Shown here: positions 39,233-47,830 of the stretch, piece after piece
Layout of the letters: each line of letters begins with the position of its first letter
Numbering within the stretch: the first letter of the stretch is position 1
DNA from: Pseudomonas sp. BGI-2
GTDB taxonomy: Bacteria > Pseudomonadota > Gammaproteobacteria > Pseudomonadales > Pseudomonadaceae
Assembly (NCBI RefSeq): GCF_004310295.1
Contig: NZ_SISB01000010.1
Span: 80,140-144,139, forward strand
Reading direction: 5' to 3'
Length of the DNA stretch: 64,000 nucleotides
Made by a program: the position numbers and the translations under genes
The notes under the pieces: model-generated
Told to the model about the DNA's origin: nothing
Seen by the model: only the letters and a program-made list of their open reading frames with translations
Databases searched by the model: none

Positions 39233-40132
39233 TTATCCGAGATTCCCTTTCAGACTTGGGACAACGCCACGCGCAATCGCGGCCAGGGCAAAAGCGATAC
39301 CGGCAACCAGAATGATGGCGGCACCGGACGGAATCGGCAGGTCGAAGATGATCGGCGCGAGGATCCCGCACAGCGTGCTGACCGTGGCGATCAGCACCGA
39401 GCACCAGAAGAAGCCCTTCAGCGATTGGCTGAGCAAGCGTGCTGCCGCGGCTGGAATCACCAGCAGTGCACCGACCAGAATTGCGCCGATGACTTTCACC
39501 GCGGCCACGGTGATCAGGGTCACCAGAATCACAAACAGATAATCCAGGGTCTTCACAGCCACACCGCGAACCGCCGCCAGTTGCGGGTTGAAACTGGCCA
39601 GCATGATGCGGTTGTACAGCGGCAAGGCCAGCGCCATGACCAGTGAGCCGACGATGGCCAGCACCAGCAGGTCATTACCGTTGACCGTCAGCACCGAACC
39701 GAACAGCACGTTTTCGAGGATGTGCACGTTGATCTTGCCCGCCAGGATCAGCAGCAGGCTCGCGCCCAGCGCCAGCGACACCGAGAGAAACACGCCGATC
39801 AACGTGTCCGGTGCCAATCCCGTGCGGTTGCGCAGGTAGTTGAGCAGGATGCCGAACAGCAGGCAGTAACCGAACAGGCTGCCGTAAGGCCCGGTGTACG
39901 GTTCGCCGAGCAGGATGCCGATGGCCACGCCGGTCAAGGCCGCGTGGCCCACCGCTTCGGAGAAAAACGCAAAGCGCTTGACCACCACCAGCGTGCCCAG
40001 ACCGCCCAGCACCGGCCCGATCAGCAAACCGGCGAGCAGCGCGTTGACCACAAATCCGTAGGCCAACGCTTCAGGCAGGTAACCCGAAGACGCCCATCCC
40101 TGGACCATCAAACGAAAGGCTTCATAACTCAT
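39233..40132 (-). CDS. fpvE: ABC transporter permease FpvE
   Basis: A 299-residue inner-membrane permease of the ABC-3/ZnuB family with about eight hydrophobic helices and the EAA-like segment ADPG-type loop FFSEAVGHAALTGVAIG. With FpvD it moves iron released from ferripyoverdine in the periplasm into the cytoplasm. The start shares one base with the stop of fpvD (TGATG), and its stop abuts fpvF. Confidence 0.88.
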   Translation of the reverse strand: MSYEAFRLMVQGWASSGYLPEALAYGFVVNALLAGLLIGPVLGGLGTLVVVKRFAFFSEAVGHAALTGVAIGILLGEPYTGPYGSLFGYCLLFGILLNYLRNRTGLAPDTLIGVFLSVSLALGASLLLILAGKINVHILENVLFGSVLTVNGNDLLVLAIVGSLVMALALPLYNRIMLASFNPQLAAVRGVAVKTLDYLFVILVTLITVAAVKVIGAILVGALLVIPAAAARLLSQSLKGFFWCSVLIATVSTLCGILAPIIFDLPIPSGAAIILVAGIAFALAAIARGVVPSLKGNLG

Positions 40133-40968
40133 CAGGCAGCGCTCCGTGGATGGGTGGAGAACAGGGTCAGCAAGCGCTCCGGAGTCAATGCCTGCTTGGG
40201 CGTGGCATCGAACAGCACCCGGCGATTGAGCCCGGTGACGCGATCCGCCAGCCGTCCGACCGCTTCCAGATCATGCTCGATCCACAGCACGGTGATCCCG
40301 CTCTGGCGCCAGTCGCTGAGCAGCCGTTCGAACACCTGGATACCGGCCTCGTCGAGGGCCGACATCGGTTCGTCGAGCACCAGCAACTGCGGCGCCGGGA
40401 TCAGCCCTTGAGCGAGCAACACGCGCTGACGCTCGCCGCCGGACAGCGCGCCCATGCGCCGCTTGCGCTTGTCCTGCATGCCGACCTGTTCCAGGGCTTC
40501 ACCGATCGCTGCCGCGTAATGCTTGCTCAAACCGAGGAATGCGGGACGGCGCTGGCACATGGCGGCCATGAAATCGTCGACGGTCATTGGCAGGCCGCGA
40601 TCGAATTCCAGCGCCTGAGGTACGTAGCCGATGGTCCCGGGTGTACCGGGCCATTGCAGGCTCAAGCGGCCCTGATGCGGCATCTGTCCGAGCAGGGTCT
40701 TGATCAACGAGCTCTTGCCGCCACCGTTGGGGCCTACCAGCGCATGCACGCTGCCGGGCTGGACCTGGAACGTCACGTGGTCGAGGATCGTCGTGCGGCC
40801 CAGCGTCAAACTGACCTCCACAAAATCCAGCATCGGCCCCGCACTTTGTGGGAGCGGGCTTGCTCGCGAAGAGGGAGTGTCAGTCGACATCAATGTTGAC
40901 TGACCCACCGCTTTCGCGAGCAAGCCCGCTCCCACAGGGGGTTCGCTGAGGGTTTCTTTAGCGGTCAT
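40132..40968 (-). CDS. fpvD: ABC transporter ATPase FpvD, with a REPIN-encoded N-terminal extension
   Basis: A 278-residue ATPase with Walker A (GPNGGGKSS), signature (LSGGERQR) and Walker B (LLVLDEPMSALD). Homology begins at MLDFVEVSLTLG, the ATG at 40833. The frame opens 45 codons earlier at 40968, where an AGGAG site and an ATGA overlap with fpvC argue for the real start. The extra residues 11-44 (VGAGLLAKAV ... SRASPLPQ) are translated from a REPIN inserted in frame at 40847-40936. Either this extension is made, or translation restarts at 40833, which has only a weak GGGG site. Confidence 0.88.
   Translation of the reverse strand: MTAKETLSEPPVGAGLLAKAVGQSTLMSTDTPSSRASPLPQSAGPMLDFVEVSLTLGRTTILDHVTFQVQPGSVHALVGPNGGGKSSLIKTLLGQMPHQGRLSLQWPGTPGTIGYVPQALEFDRGLPMTVDDFMAAMCQRRPAFLGLSKHYAAAIGEALEQVGMQDKRKRRMGALSGGERQRVLLAQGLIPAPQLLVLDEPMSALDEAGIQVFERLLSDWRQSGITVLWIEHDLEAVGRLADRVTGLNRRVLFDATPKQALTPERLLTLFSTHPRSAA
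40847..40936. repeat. REPIN (GTGGGAGCGGGCTTGCTCGC family) inside the fpvD frame
   Basis: Inverted copies of TGTGGGAGCGGGCTTGCTCG with a ~40-bp centre, lying within the first 41 codons of fpvD without breaking the frame. Relatives are at 45599 and 49369. Confidence 0.93.
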
Positions 40969-41891
40969 TGGCCCGACTCCTGAATCGCCCGGACCACCGT
41001 ATTGAGGTTGCCGGTCATTTCCTTTTGATACTTGTCGGCGGTGTATTCGCCATAGGAAATGTGCGACAGCGGGTAGAGCTTCACCCCGGACTCACGCTGG
41101 ATGGTCTCGACGTAGGTAGACGGGAAATCCATCTCCGAGAAGATCACCTTCACGTCCAGTTCCCGCAGTTGATCGATGGTCTTCTTCAACTGGCTCGGGC
41201 TCGGCTCGATGCCGTGGGCCGGCTCGACCACGGCGGTCACTTCCAGGCCGAATTCACGCAGCAGGTAGTCATACGCCGCATGCACCGTGGCCACCCGCAG
41301 TTCGGCGTTCGGCGCCTCGGTCAGTTTCGCCAGGGCGTCGGCGCGCATCTGCCGCAGGCGTTTGCCGTAGGCGCGGGCGTTCAGGGTGTAGGTCTTGGCA
41401 TTGGCCGGGTCGAGCTTGCCCAGCTCCCGGGCGATGTTGTTGACCTGGGCAATGGAAGCGCTGATCGACAGGAAGGTGTGCGGGTTGACTACTTTGCCGG
41501 CACCACGTGCGGCGACCCCGGTGGCGGCCAGCAGCGGCACGTTTTCGTTGGCTTCGATCACCGGGACGTTCGGCGTTTCGCTGGCGGCGATCATGCGGTC
41601 GGCGAAGTCGTCATGACCGACGCCGTTGAGCACGACCACGTCCAGCCCGCTGATGCGCTTGATGTCTTCGGCGCGGGGCTCGTAGGCGTGCGGGTTGAAA
41701 CCGGCCGGAATCAGCGGCACCACCTCGGCCTTGTCACCGACGATGTTGGCCACGTAGCTGTAGTAAGGGTGCAGGGTGATGCCGATGCGCAGGCGCTTGG
41801 CTTCCTCGGCGCTGGCCAGTGGCGTCAGCAGCAAGGCAAGCACGCCGACCAGCAGCGGGCGCAGGAATGAGCGTTGAGATGAAATAGGCAT
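40965..41891 (-). CDS. fpvC: Metal-binding periplasmic protein FpvC
   Basis: A 308-residue cluster A-I (ZnuA-like) binding protein with a signal peptide ending LASAEEAK. Metal-ligand candidates are the His in ITLHPYYSYV and GFNPHAYEP, the His in VNPHTFLSIS and the C-terminal Glu/Asp region. In P. aeruginosa FpvC is the iron chaperone that takes reduced iron from pyoverdine. Its stop overlaps the fpvD start by four bases. It precedes fpvDEF in the same operon. Confidence 0.88.
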   Translation of the reverse strand: MPISSQRSFLRPLLVGVLALLLTPLASAEEAKRLRIGITLHPYYSYVANIVGDKAEVVPLIPAGFNPHAYEPRAEDIKRISGLDVVVLNGVGHDDFADRMIAASETPNVPVIEANENVPLLAATGVAARGAGKVVNPHTFLSISASIAQVNNIARELGKLDPANAKTYTLNARAYGKRLRQMRADALAKLTEAPNAELRVATVHAAYDYLLREFGLEVTAVVEPAHGIEPSPSQLKKTIDQLRELDVKVIFSEMDFPSTYVETIQRESGVKLYPLSHISYGEYTADKYQKEMTGNLNTVVRAIQESGQ

Positions 41892-41926
41892 GGGAAAGCG
41901 GTCTTCTCTCGGGTGAAGGCGAGGGT

Positions 41927-42499
41927 TCAGTGCCGGTGCTGGCGGGTCACGCCGGCATCGAATTGCGCGACGATCTGCTGCCAGCCAGCGCTTTCGAGCG
42001 CGGCGTCAGTGAGGTCGGTCGGGGCCGCGAGGGCTTTGCCGCGGTGGAGCCAGACATCGGGTGCGTCGTCGTCAGCGGTCAAACGCATCAGAAACGAACC
42101 GGCCACGGCGGGCGTCTGGCTCTGACCGAAGTAAGCCTTGGCGGCGAGCAACTGCCAGGCATGGCCGCCGCGGCTGACGGAACTGGCGTCCTGGGCGAAT
42201 GGCGCGAAGCCTTCATCGGCAAGATTTTGTGGTGTCGGCAGCGCTTGCTGTTCCTGGCGCAGCAGGTGAATTTCGTCCAGGGTCACCCGCAGGTCGGCGT
42301 AGATCCCTTGCTCGGATGCGCTCAGGTCGCGGCGGGCATCCAGTTGATGGCTGCCGACGCTGCTGACTTCCTGAGACTCATGGCGCCACGCGACCACAGA
42401 ACCGGCCACCGCCAGGATCATCAGGCACAGCAGCAACACAAACAGGGTTTCATGGCCGGCACCGGCCGGGCGGACGACCTGCGTAGTTCGCGTACTCAT
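41927..42499 (-). CDS. fpvK: FpvK, membrane-anchored protein of the iron-release complex
   Basis: A 190-residue protein with one N-terminal membrane helix (LFVLLLCLMILAVAGSVVAW, residues 19-38) and a periplasmic domain. Long stretches are unrelated to well-known families. Identified by position (between fpvJ and fpvC) and size as the P. aeruginosa PA2406 counterpart. FpvGHJK form the inner-membrane system that helps reduce and release iron from ferripyoverdine. The start overlaps the fpvJ stop (ATGA). Confidence 0.82.
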   Translation of the reverse strand: MSTRTTQVVRPAGAGHETLFVLLLCLMILAVAGSVVAWRHESQEVSSVGSHQLDARRDLSASEQGIYADLRVTLDEIHLLRQEQQALPTPQNLADEGFAPFAQDASSVSRGGHAWQLLAAKAYFGQSQTPAVAGSFLMRLTADDDAPDVWLHRGKALAAPTDLTDAALESAGWQQIVAQFDAGVTRQHRH

Positions 42500-42819
42500 G
42501 GGGCTTCGATGTCCGCTTGGTCGATCTCGACGACGTGGCCGGGGCCGGCGTCGAACAACACGTAAAACTCGGCGCCGGGCTTCTTGAAGGTCAGGGTCGA
42601 ATCGGCGCCGAGCTTGCCCGGTACCAGGATGGTTTCGTCGTAGCCGATCACGTCCAGCGTCACCCCCGGCGCGCCGCTGCCGTCGGAGAAACCGCCCGTG
42701 CATTGGATTTGTTCGGCGTCGATGGCTTTGCATTCGCACATCGGGTTGTGGGCCAGGGCGCTGGCGCTGAAGCCGGCGCAGAGCACCAGCAAAGCCGCGT
42801 TTAGAGAACGTAGCGTCAT
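42496..42819 (-). CDS. fpvJ: FpvJ, small periplasmic protein of the iron-release complex
   Basis: A 107-residue secreted protein: signal peptide (ending SASALAH), then a Cys-rich start (NPMCECKAIDAEQIQC) and a beta-sandwich-like tail (GAEFYVLFDAGPGHVVEID). Assigned by gene order to P. aeruginosa PA2405. Overlaps fpvH upstream and fpvK downstream by four bases each, so translation is probably coupled through the block. Confidence 0.83.
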   Translation of the reverse strand: MTLRSLNAALLVLCAGFSASALAHNPMCECKAIDAEQIQCTGGFSDGSGAPGVTLDVIGYDETILVPGKLGADSTLTFKKPGAEFYVLFDAGPGHVVEIDQADIEAP

Positions 42820-43358
42820 GGTTTGCCTCCTTGTTTGTTCAGCCACGCGAGGGTGGCGGGGGATGCCTGGCTCAGCGGGATCGACGCTTGATGCATCGCG
42901 CCGTCCCAGCCTTCCATGGTGATCCACAGTTCGGCGTCGGCTTTGGTCTTTTCCGGAATCGGCAACATGGCGCCCATGCGGTACGGCGTGCCGAAGAAAA
43001 TCACCCCGGCGGCGCGCAGGCTGCGCGGTTTGCCGATGCGCAAGTACGTCGCCTTGACCTGATCGCGACAGCTGTCGCACAGCGCCGCGTTGAAGTTCTT
43101 CATATAGCCGGCCGGGCCGTCAAGGGTCGGTGCTTCGTTGCGCAATTCGGCGAGGCGCAGGCTCCAGGGCCCGACCTGAACTTCACCGATTTCCCGCTCA
43201 CCGAGCCCGGTGTCGCCGCGAAACAGCGCCGCGTCGGCAAAGTACTTGGGCATGAACCCCAGCGGCACCAGCAACAGCAGAACGTTGATGTGGAAGCGCC
43301 ATTTGTGCCAGAAGCGGCTGAGTTTCGAGGCCGGTTTGTCGGCGGCGAACAGGCTCAT
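42816..43358 (-). CDS. fpvH: FpvH, membrane-associated protein of the iron-release complex
   Basis: A 180-residue protein with one N-terminal helix (FHINVLLLLVPLGFMPKYF, residues 22-40) and a periplasmic domain with a Cys pair (ALCDSCRDQVKATYLRIGKP). Assigned by order to P. aeruginosa PA2404. Abuts fpvG (stop/start share a base) and overlaps fpvJ (ATGA). Confidence 0.85.
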   Translation of the reverse strand: MSLFAADKPASKLSRFWHKWRFHINVLLLLVPLGFMPKYFADAALFRGDTGLGEREIGEVQVGPWSLRLAELRNEAPTLDGPAGYMKNFNAALCDSCRDQVKATYLRIGKPRSLRAAGVIFFGTPYRMGAMLPIPEKTKADAELWITMEGWDGAMHQASIPLSQASPATLAWLNKQGGKP

Positions 43359-44548
43359 TAGCTGACCTCCGTGGTTTCACGGCTTGTGACGGCGGCCGCG
43401 AGCGGACGTTTGTCTTTTCGCTTGAGGGCATTGGCCGTGGCGAGGGCGGTGCGTTTGGTCCAGATCAACAGGCCGCTGAGGACCATCATGCTCAGGATCA
43501 AACCGAAGAAGAACCAGATCAGCTTGATCCAGATGCCGCCGAAATCACCGGTATGCAACGGCCGCATGGATTCGGTCACCAACTCAAGGCCGGAACGGTC
43601 CGACAGCAAGCGGGTGGCGGCGATATCGCCGGTGTACGGGTTGATCTCGGCGGTCTGGAACATCAAGGGATACCAACTGCGACCGCCCACCGTGAGGTAG
43701 CTGTAGGCATTGGCGGGCATGCTGACGAAGCTGTCTTCCAGACCGGGGATGCGTTCTTTGGCCTGCGCAATCGCCGCCTCCAGACTGATCATCGGCGCGG
43801 GCGAGCCATCGGTGCTCACTGGCACGCTCTCACGGGGGACCACCAATGCCACGGGAGCAGTGGAAATCGACACTTGGTTATCGAACATGAACGCTTGAAT
43901 CAGGAACCAGGTGCTGGTGATGGAGATCACCGCGATGAACCAGATCGACCAGATGCCGCTCAGGCGGTGAAAGTCGCCCCAGAAAATCCGTGCGCCATGA
44001 CGGATGCGCAACGTCGGGCGCAAGAAGCCCTTCCAGAAACGCTTGTAGACCACCAGCCCGGTCACCAGGGACGCCAGCAAGGGCAGGCTCAGAAACGACA
44101 CCAGGTACCAGCCCCAGCTGTAACCGTTGGTGAACGGCACCAGCCACCAGCCATGCAATGCACGGGTAAAGGCCTGGAAATTGAATGGCGGGGCGGTGCC
44201 CTGAATCACGCCGCTGTACGGGTTGACGTAAACCGTCAACGAGCGACCATCGGGGTAGCTGAGGTTGACATCAAGCGCGAAGTGCGACTCGTCGGGCCGG
44301 CTGATGCCCTCGACCAGCGTGTTCGGTTCCGCTTTCTTGATGGCGGCGGTGATCTGGTCATAACTGAGCAGCGGCGCATCGTCCGTGGGTTGGCTGGCGC
44401 GCATTTGCGGGTTGGCCAGCCAGACGATTTCCTGACTGACCACCGCCAGCGTGCCGGTGACACAAACGATCAGCACGAAAAACCAGATCGGCAAGGCCAG
44501 CCAGCTATGGACCAGAAACCAGAGTTTTGAGCGGGATTTCTTCGACAT
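43358..44548 (-). CDS. fpvG: FpvG, PepSY-type ferripyoverdine reductase
   Basis: A 396-residue PepSY-associated membrane protein with four helices: near residues 10-32 (FLVHSWLALPIWFFVLIVC), 135-160, 185-210 and 345-370 (LIWFFFGLILSMMVLSGLLI). Conserved His residues lie in LHGWWLVP, DFHRLSG and PLHTGDFGG. In P. aeruginosa FpvG is the inner-membrane reductase that turns ferripyoverdine iron to Fe(II). The ATG at 44548 is the first Met before the family start; an upstream frame reaches into a REPIN. It is the first gene of fpvGHJKCDEF. Confidence 0.9.
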   Translation of the reverse strand: MSKKSRSKLWFLVHSWLALPIWFFVLIVCVTGTLAVVSQEIVWLANPQMRASQPTDDAPLLSYDQITAAIKKAEPNTLVEGISRPDESHFALDVNLSYPDGRSLTVYVNPYSGVIQGTAPPFNFQAFTRALHGWWLVPFTNGYSWGWYLVSFLSLPLLASLVTGLVVYKRFWKGFLRPTLRIRHGARIFWGDFHRLSGIWSIWFIAVISITSTWFLIQAFMFDNQVSISTAPVALVVPRESVPVSTDGSPAPMISLEAAIAQAKERIPGLEDSFVSMPANAYSYLTVGGRSWYPLMFQTAEINPYTGDIAATRLLSDRSGLELVTESMRPLHTGDFGGIWIKLIWFFFGLILSMMVLSGLLIWTKRTALATANALKRKDKRPLAAAVTSRETTEVS

Positions 44549-44636
44549 GATTAAAGGTCTTGTATCGATGAGAGGGCCTCTGCTGCGGGCTTCCCAGCGA
44601 TGAGGTCCATGAAAGGCCGGCCCGTGGCTTTTGCCT

Positions 44637-44660
44637 ACGCGAACTGACTGCATCTTTATA
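44637..44660 (-). promoter_or_regulatory. Weak PvdS-box-like sequence upstream of fpvG
   Basis: On the minus strand TATAA, 16 bp, CGT, 89 bp before the fpvG start. The spacing and CGT are right, but the -35 element matches TAAAT at only three of five bases. Confidence 0.25.
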
Positions 44661-44740
44661 GGACGGATGAGGATCGGAAATCCCGAAGCGGCATATGAAA
44701 GTAAATGTTTCGCGTTCCCGCCAATCCACACACACAACCT

Positions 44741-44830
44741 CTGTAGGAGTGAGCCTGCTCGCGATAGCGGTGGTTCAGCCAACATCAACGTGACTGACAC
44801 ACCGCTATCGCGAGCAGGCTCACTCCTACA
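44741..44830. repeat. REPIN (GTAGGAGTGAGCCTGCTCGC family)
   Basis: Inverted copies of CTGTAGGAGTGAGCCTGCTC plus GCGATAGCGG around a ~30-bp centre. Differs from the other two REPIN families in the window. Confidence 0.92.
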
Positions 44831-44980
44831 AGGGATCTGCGTTCACTTCAGGCTGGGGGGTTCTTCGATCCAACACGAACCATGGTTCACGGGATCACTG
44901 TTCGGCCATTGATGGCGATGTCCCACTCCCTAAGATGGAGCTCAGACGCCTTTCACCCGCGAGCCTGAGCGAGCACCTCC

Positions 44981-45272
44981 ATGACTCGAGCAAGAACCCT
45001 CTACGACAAACACATCGACTCCCACACGGTGTGTCGCGTCGATGACCAGTGCCACGTCCTGTTGTACATCGATCGCCAAGTCATCAACGAATACACCAGT
45101 CCCCAGGCGTTCAGCGGTTTGCGCGAAGCCGGACGCGGAGTCTGGCGTGGCGGAACCGCGCTGGCCGTGGTCGATCACGTCAACCCCACCGCCCCGGTGC
45201 GCGTCGCCGCCATGCCGGACCCCGGTGGCGCGCGGCAGGTGTCGTACCTGGCGGAAAACTGCCGGGACTATG
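44981..45272 (+). pseudogene. 5' fragment of a leuC-like gene (3-isopropylmalate dehydratase large subunit)
   Basis: About 97 residues match the start of LeuC: ARTLYDKHIDSHTVC, then LLYIDRQVINEYTSPQAFSGLR, DHVNPT and QVSYLAENCRDYGL. Similarity ends abruptly at about 45270; the frame then runs on to 45376 through antisense hydrolase sequence. The aconitase Fe-S cysteines and the rest (over 350 residues) are missing, so it cannot be active. The break coincides with the end of the hydrolase fragment on the other strand. Confidence 0.85.
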
Positions 45273-45474
45273 GTTTGCCACTGTCACCGTTACCGCGCAG
45301 GTCGGCGGCGACCACGGTGAAGTGCTCGGCCAGTTGTTCGGCGACCTTGTGCCAGATGACGTGGGTCTGCGGGTGACCGTGCAGCAACAGCAGGCCCGGC
45401 CCGCTGCCGCCGATGCGGTAGGCAATGTCCACACCGTTGACGTGGCGCTGGTCTTTCAGGAATCCGGCGAACAT
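45268..45474 (-). pseudogene. 5' fragment of a haloacetate dehalogenase-like alpha/beta hydrolase
   Basis: 68 residues match the N-terminus of this hydrolase group: MFAGFLKDQRHVNGVDIAYR, HGHPQTHVIWHKVAEQLAEHF and VVAADLRGNGDSGKP, followed at once by a TAG. The nucleophile, acid and His parts are gone. The ATG at 45474 still has an AAGGA site. It points at the leuC fragment, and both end at the same place. Confidence 0.83.
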
Positions 45475-45899
45475 GGGGCGAGTCCTTGTTGTAGTTGCCT
45501 GCATCCTGAAATCGTTGCGCGGTCAGGGCAAGGCGCAAAGCGTGGTGCGCTTGTTCATGAAGTGTGTTCGAGGAGATAGGCGGTGCCTTTGAGGGCCTCT
45601 TCGCGAGCAAGCCCGCTCCCACATTTGATCTTCATCAGGCACAAGTTGTGTGTTCACAGAAAATCAAATGTGGGAGCACTCTGGCTGGGCACCACGCTTG
45701 TACTGTTCGAGGTCGGCTCGTTCAACTGTTCGGGCTCAATAACCAGAGTGGAGAGGTGAATGGCAGCATGGGCTCCCACACGTGCTTTAAGCACCCCGGG
45801 CGTTCAGCTTGCCACTCACCGCTCTCATCCTCAGTCTAAATCCTGCGCAAGACACAAGCGGGCTTGCTCGCGAAGGGGCCATAGGCTCCACCGAGGATC
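45475..45899. other. Gene-free stretch with partial REPs
   Basis: No supportable gene in these 425 bp. The contents are a REPIN at 45599-45678 and a lone REP half at about 45856-45878 (CAAGCGGGCTTGCTCGCGAA). The rest shows no recognisable signal. Confidence 0.6.
45599..45678. repeat. REPIN, degenerate (GTGGGAGCGGGCTTGCTCGC family)
   Basis: The left arm CTTCGCGAGCAAGCCCGCTC is intact. The right arm keeps only ATCAAATGTGGGAGC. Confidence 0.75.
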
Positions 45900-46358
45900 T
45901 CAACCCTGCTGAAACATCTCCTTAGCCCGCTGCTCAATCTGCTCCTGCGTCAAATCCTCCTTGCGCGTAGCCAGGAACCACAAATGCCCATAGGGATCTT
46001 TCAACGTCCCCGAGCGGTCGCCATAAAACTGATCCTTGACCTCGGACACCACCGTGCCGCCCGCCGCAATCGCCTGTTTATAAGACTTGTCCACATCGTT
46101 CACATACAAATGCAGACCCACGGACGGCGATTTGTCCGGATTGCTCAACGGCCCCTGATCACACGGTGTGCCCAGCATGATCGGGCAATCGCCGATGCGC
46201 AGTTCGGCGTGGCCAATGCTGCCATCAGGCATGGACAGGCGCATGATTTCGGTGGCGCCAAAGGCTTTCTTGTAAAACTCGATGGCTTCGGCTGCTTTCT
46301 GAATGCCCAGATAAGGCGTGATGCTGTGATAACCCTCTGGTATGGGTTTGACGCTCAT
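45900..46358 (-). CDS. VOC-family (glyoxalase/PhnB-like) protein
   Basis: A 152-residue vicinal-oxygen-chelate protein: SITPYLGIQKAAEAIEFYKKAFGA at the start, the strand GHAELRIGDCPIMLG in the middle and KDPYGHLWFLATRKEDL at the end, the pattern of PhnB-like proteins. Family members include glyoxalases and methyltransferases without a conserved reaction; none is assigned here. The ATG at 46358 is preceded by GGGAGCACCGTC. It is divergent from the SfnC-type gene. Confidence 0.85.
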   Translation of the reverse strand: MSVKPIPEGYHSITPYLGIQKAAEAIEFYKKAFGATEIMRLSMPDGSIGHAELRIGDCPIMLGTPCDQGPLSNPDKSPSVGLHLYVNDVDKSYKQAIAAGGTVVSEVKDQFYGDRSGTLKDPYGHLWFLATRKEDLTQEQIEQRAKEMFQQG

Positions 46359-46612
46359 GACGGTGCTCCCTTGTTGTTGTGAGTTGAAGGTGTTCCTTCG
46401 CCGATTTCCGGTCGGATAACTATAGGTCAGCGCCTCTTGCGCAACCGAGTGCCCGACGAGCAGCAGCGTCACTGTTCAGCCATCAACAGTGCAGCAGCAG
46501 ATTGCTCGGGTTTATCCTTTTTCAATCGACAAAACCCCCGAAAACACGGGGTGAAGTGATCGGCACAGAAGCTGCAATGTCCTTTCGAAAACATCAGTAC
46601 CGAGAGACTTGT

Positions 46613-47827
46613 ATGCCTGAATCTGCCGTTTATCCGATCAACCCGCCGGCCGCCCATCGGATCGCCGATGCAGCCGAAGCCTTGCGCGTTGCCGAGCGCG
46701 TGGCCGCGGTTTTGCTGGAACAGGACGCCGAACGCGACCGCTCCCGCCAAGTGCCTGCCGAGATTGTCGACTTCTATTCCAACAGTGGCCTGTGGGGCAT
46801 CAGCGTGCCGAAAGCGTTTGGCGGCGCGCAGGTGTCCTACGCGGTGCTGGCGCAGGTCATCGCGATCATCTCGGCGGCCGACCCGTCCTTGGGGCAAATT
46901 CCGCAAAACCACTATTGCCTGCTGGAAGACATTCGCCTGCAAGGCACACCGGAGCAACAGGCGTATTTCTTCGAACGGGCGCTGCAAGGTCATCGCTTTG
47001 CCAATGCTTTGTCGGAAACCGGCGGCAAGAACGTGCAGGACATTCAGGCGACCATTCGCCGCTACGGCGACGGCCATGTGATCAACGGCCGCAAGGGTTA
47101 TTGCACCGGTTCGCTCTACGCCCACTGGCTGGCGGTGCTGGCGCTGGATGAAGAGCAGAAGGGCCAGTTGGCGTTCGTCGAGCGCGGAACGAAAGGGCTG
47201 GTGATCGTCGACGACTGGGACAGCATCGGCCAGCGCACCACGTCCAGCGGCACCGTGCTGGCCGAGGACTTGCACGTGTCGGCGTTCAATCTGTTCCCGA
47301 CCTATCGGTCCTACGAAACGCCCACCCTGGCCGGCCCGTTCGCGCAGTTGACCACCGCGGCCATCGATGCCGGCATCGCCCGCGCGGCGCTGCGGGACAC
47401 AGTCGCGTTCGTCCAGCAGTTCGCGCGGCCATGGATCGACGCGGGTGTGGAAAAGGCCAGCGAAGATCCGCTGACCATCATTCAGGTCGGTGGCCTGGAA
47501 ATTCGTCTGGAAGCGGCTGAAGCCTTGCTGGAACGGGCAGGGCGAGCGCTGGATGCGGCGCGTCCGGCGCCCGACGAAGACAACGTCGCCCAGGCGTCTG
47601 TGGCGGTGGCCAAGGCCAAGGTGCTGACCACTGAAATCGCGATTGAGGCGACCAACAAACTGTTCGAACTTGGCGGCACCCGCTCGACCCTGAAGAAGCA
47701 CAATTTTGACCGTCACTGGCGCAACGCCCGGGTCCACACCCTGCACGACCCGGTGCGCTGGAAGTACCACGTGGTCGGCAACTGGCTGCTCAACGGTGTG
47801 AAACCACCGCGCCACGACTGGTCGTGA
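46613..47827 (+). CDS. SfnC-type flavin-dependent monooxygenase (acyl-CoA dehydrogenase fold)
   Basis: A 404-residue protein of the acyl-CoA dehydrogenase superfamily, SfnC/DszC branch. It has the N-terminal helical domain (VPAEIVDFYSNSGLWGISVPKAFGG), NHYCLLEDIRLQGTPEQQ, SETGGKNVQDI, and the typical C-terminus FELGGTRSTLKKHNFDRHWRNARVHTLHDPV. These enzymes use reduced flavin supplied by a separate reductase to oxidise sulfur compounds, e.g. sulfones in dimethyl sulfide use. A MetI-type permease gene starts 3 bp after its stop, so the product is tied to uptake of an organosulfur substrate. Confidence 0.85.
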   Translation: MPESAVYPINPPAAHRIADAAEALRVAERVAAVLLEQDAERDRSRQVPAEIVDFYSNSGLWGISVPKAFGGAQVSYAVLAQVIAIISAADPSLGQIPQNHYCLLEDIRLQGTPEQQAYFFERALQGHRFANALSETGGKNVQDIQATIRRYGDGHVINGRKGYCTGSLYAHWLAVLALDEEQKGQLAFVERGTKGLVIVDDWDSIGQRTTSSGTVLAEDLHVSAFNLFPTYRSYETPTLAGPFAQLTTAAIDAGIARAALRDTVAFVQQFARPWIDAGVEKASEDPLTIIQVGGLEIRLEAAEALLERAGRALDAARPAPDEDNVAQASVAVAKAKVLTTEIAIEATNKLFELGGTRSTLKKHNFDRHWRNARVHTLHDPVRWKYHVVGNWLLNGVKPPRHDWS

Positions 47828-47830
47828 CCC

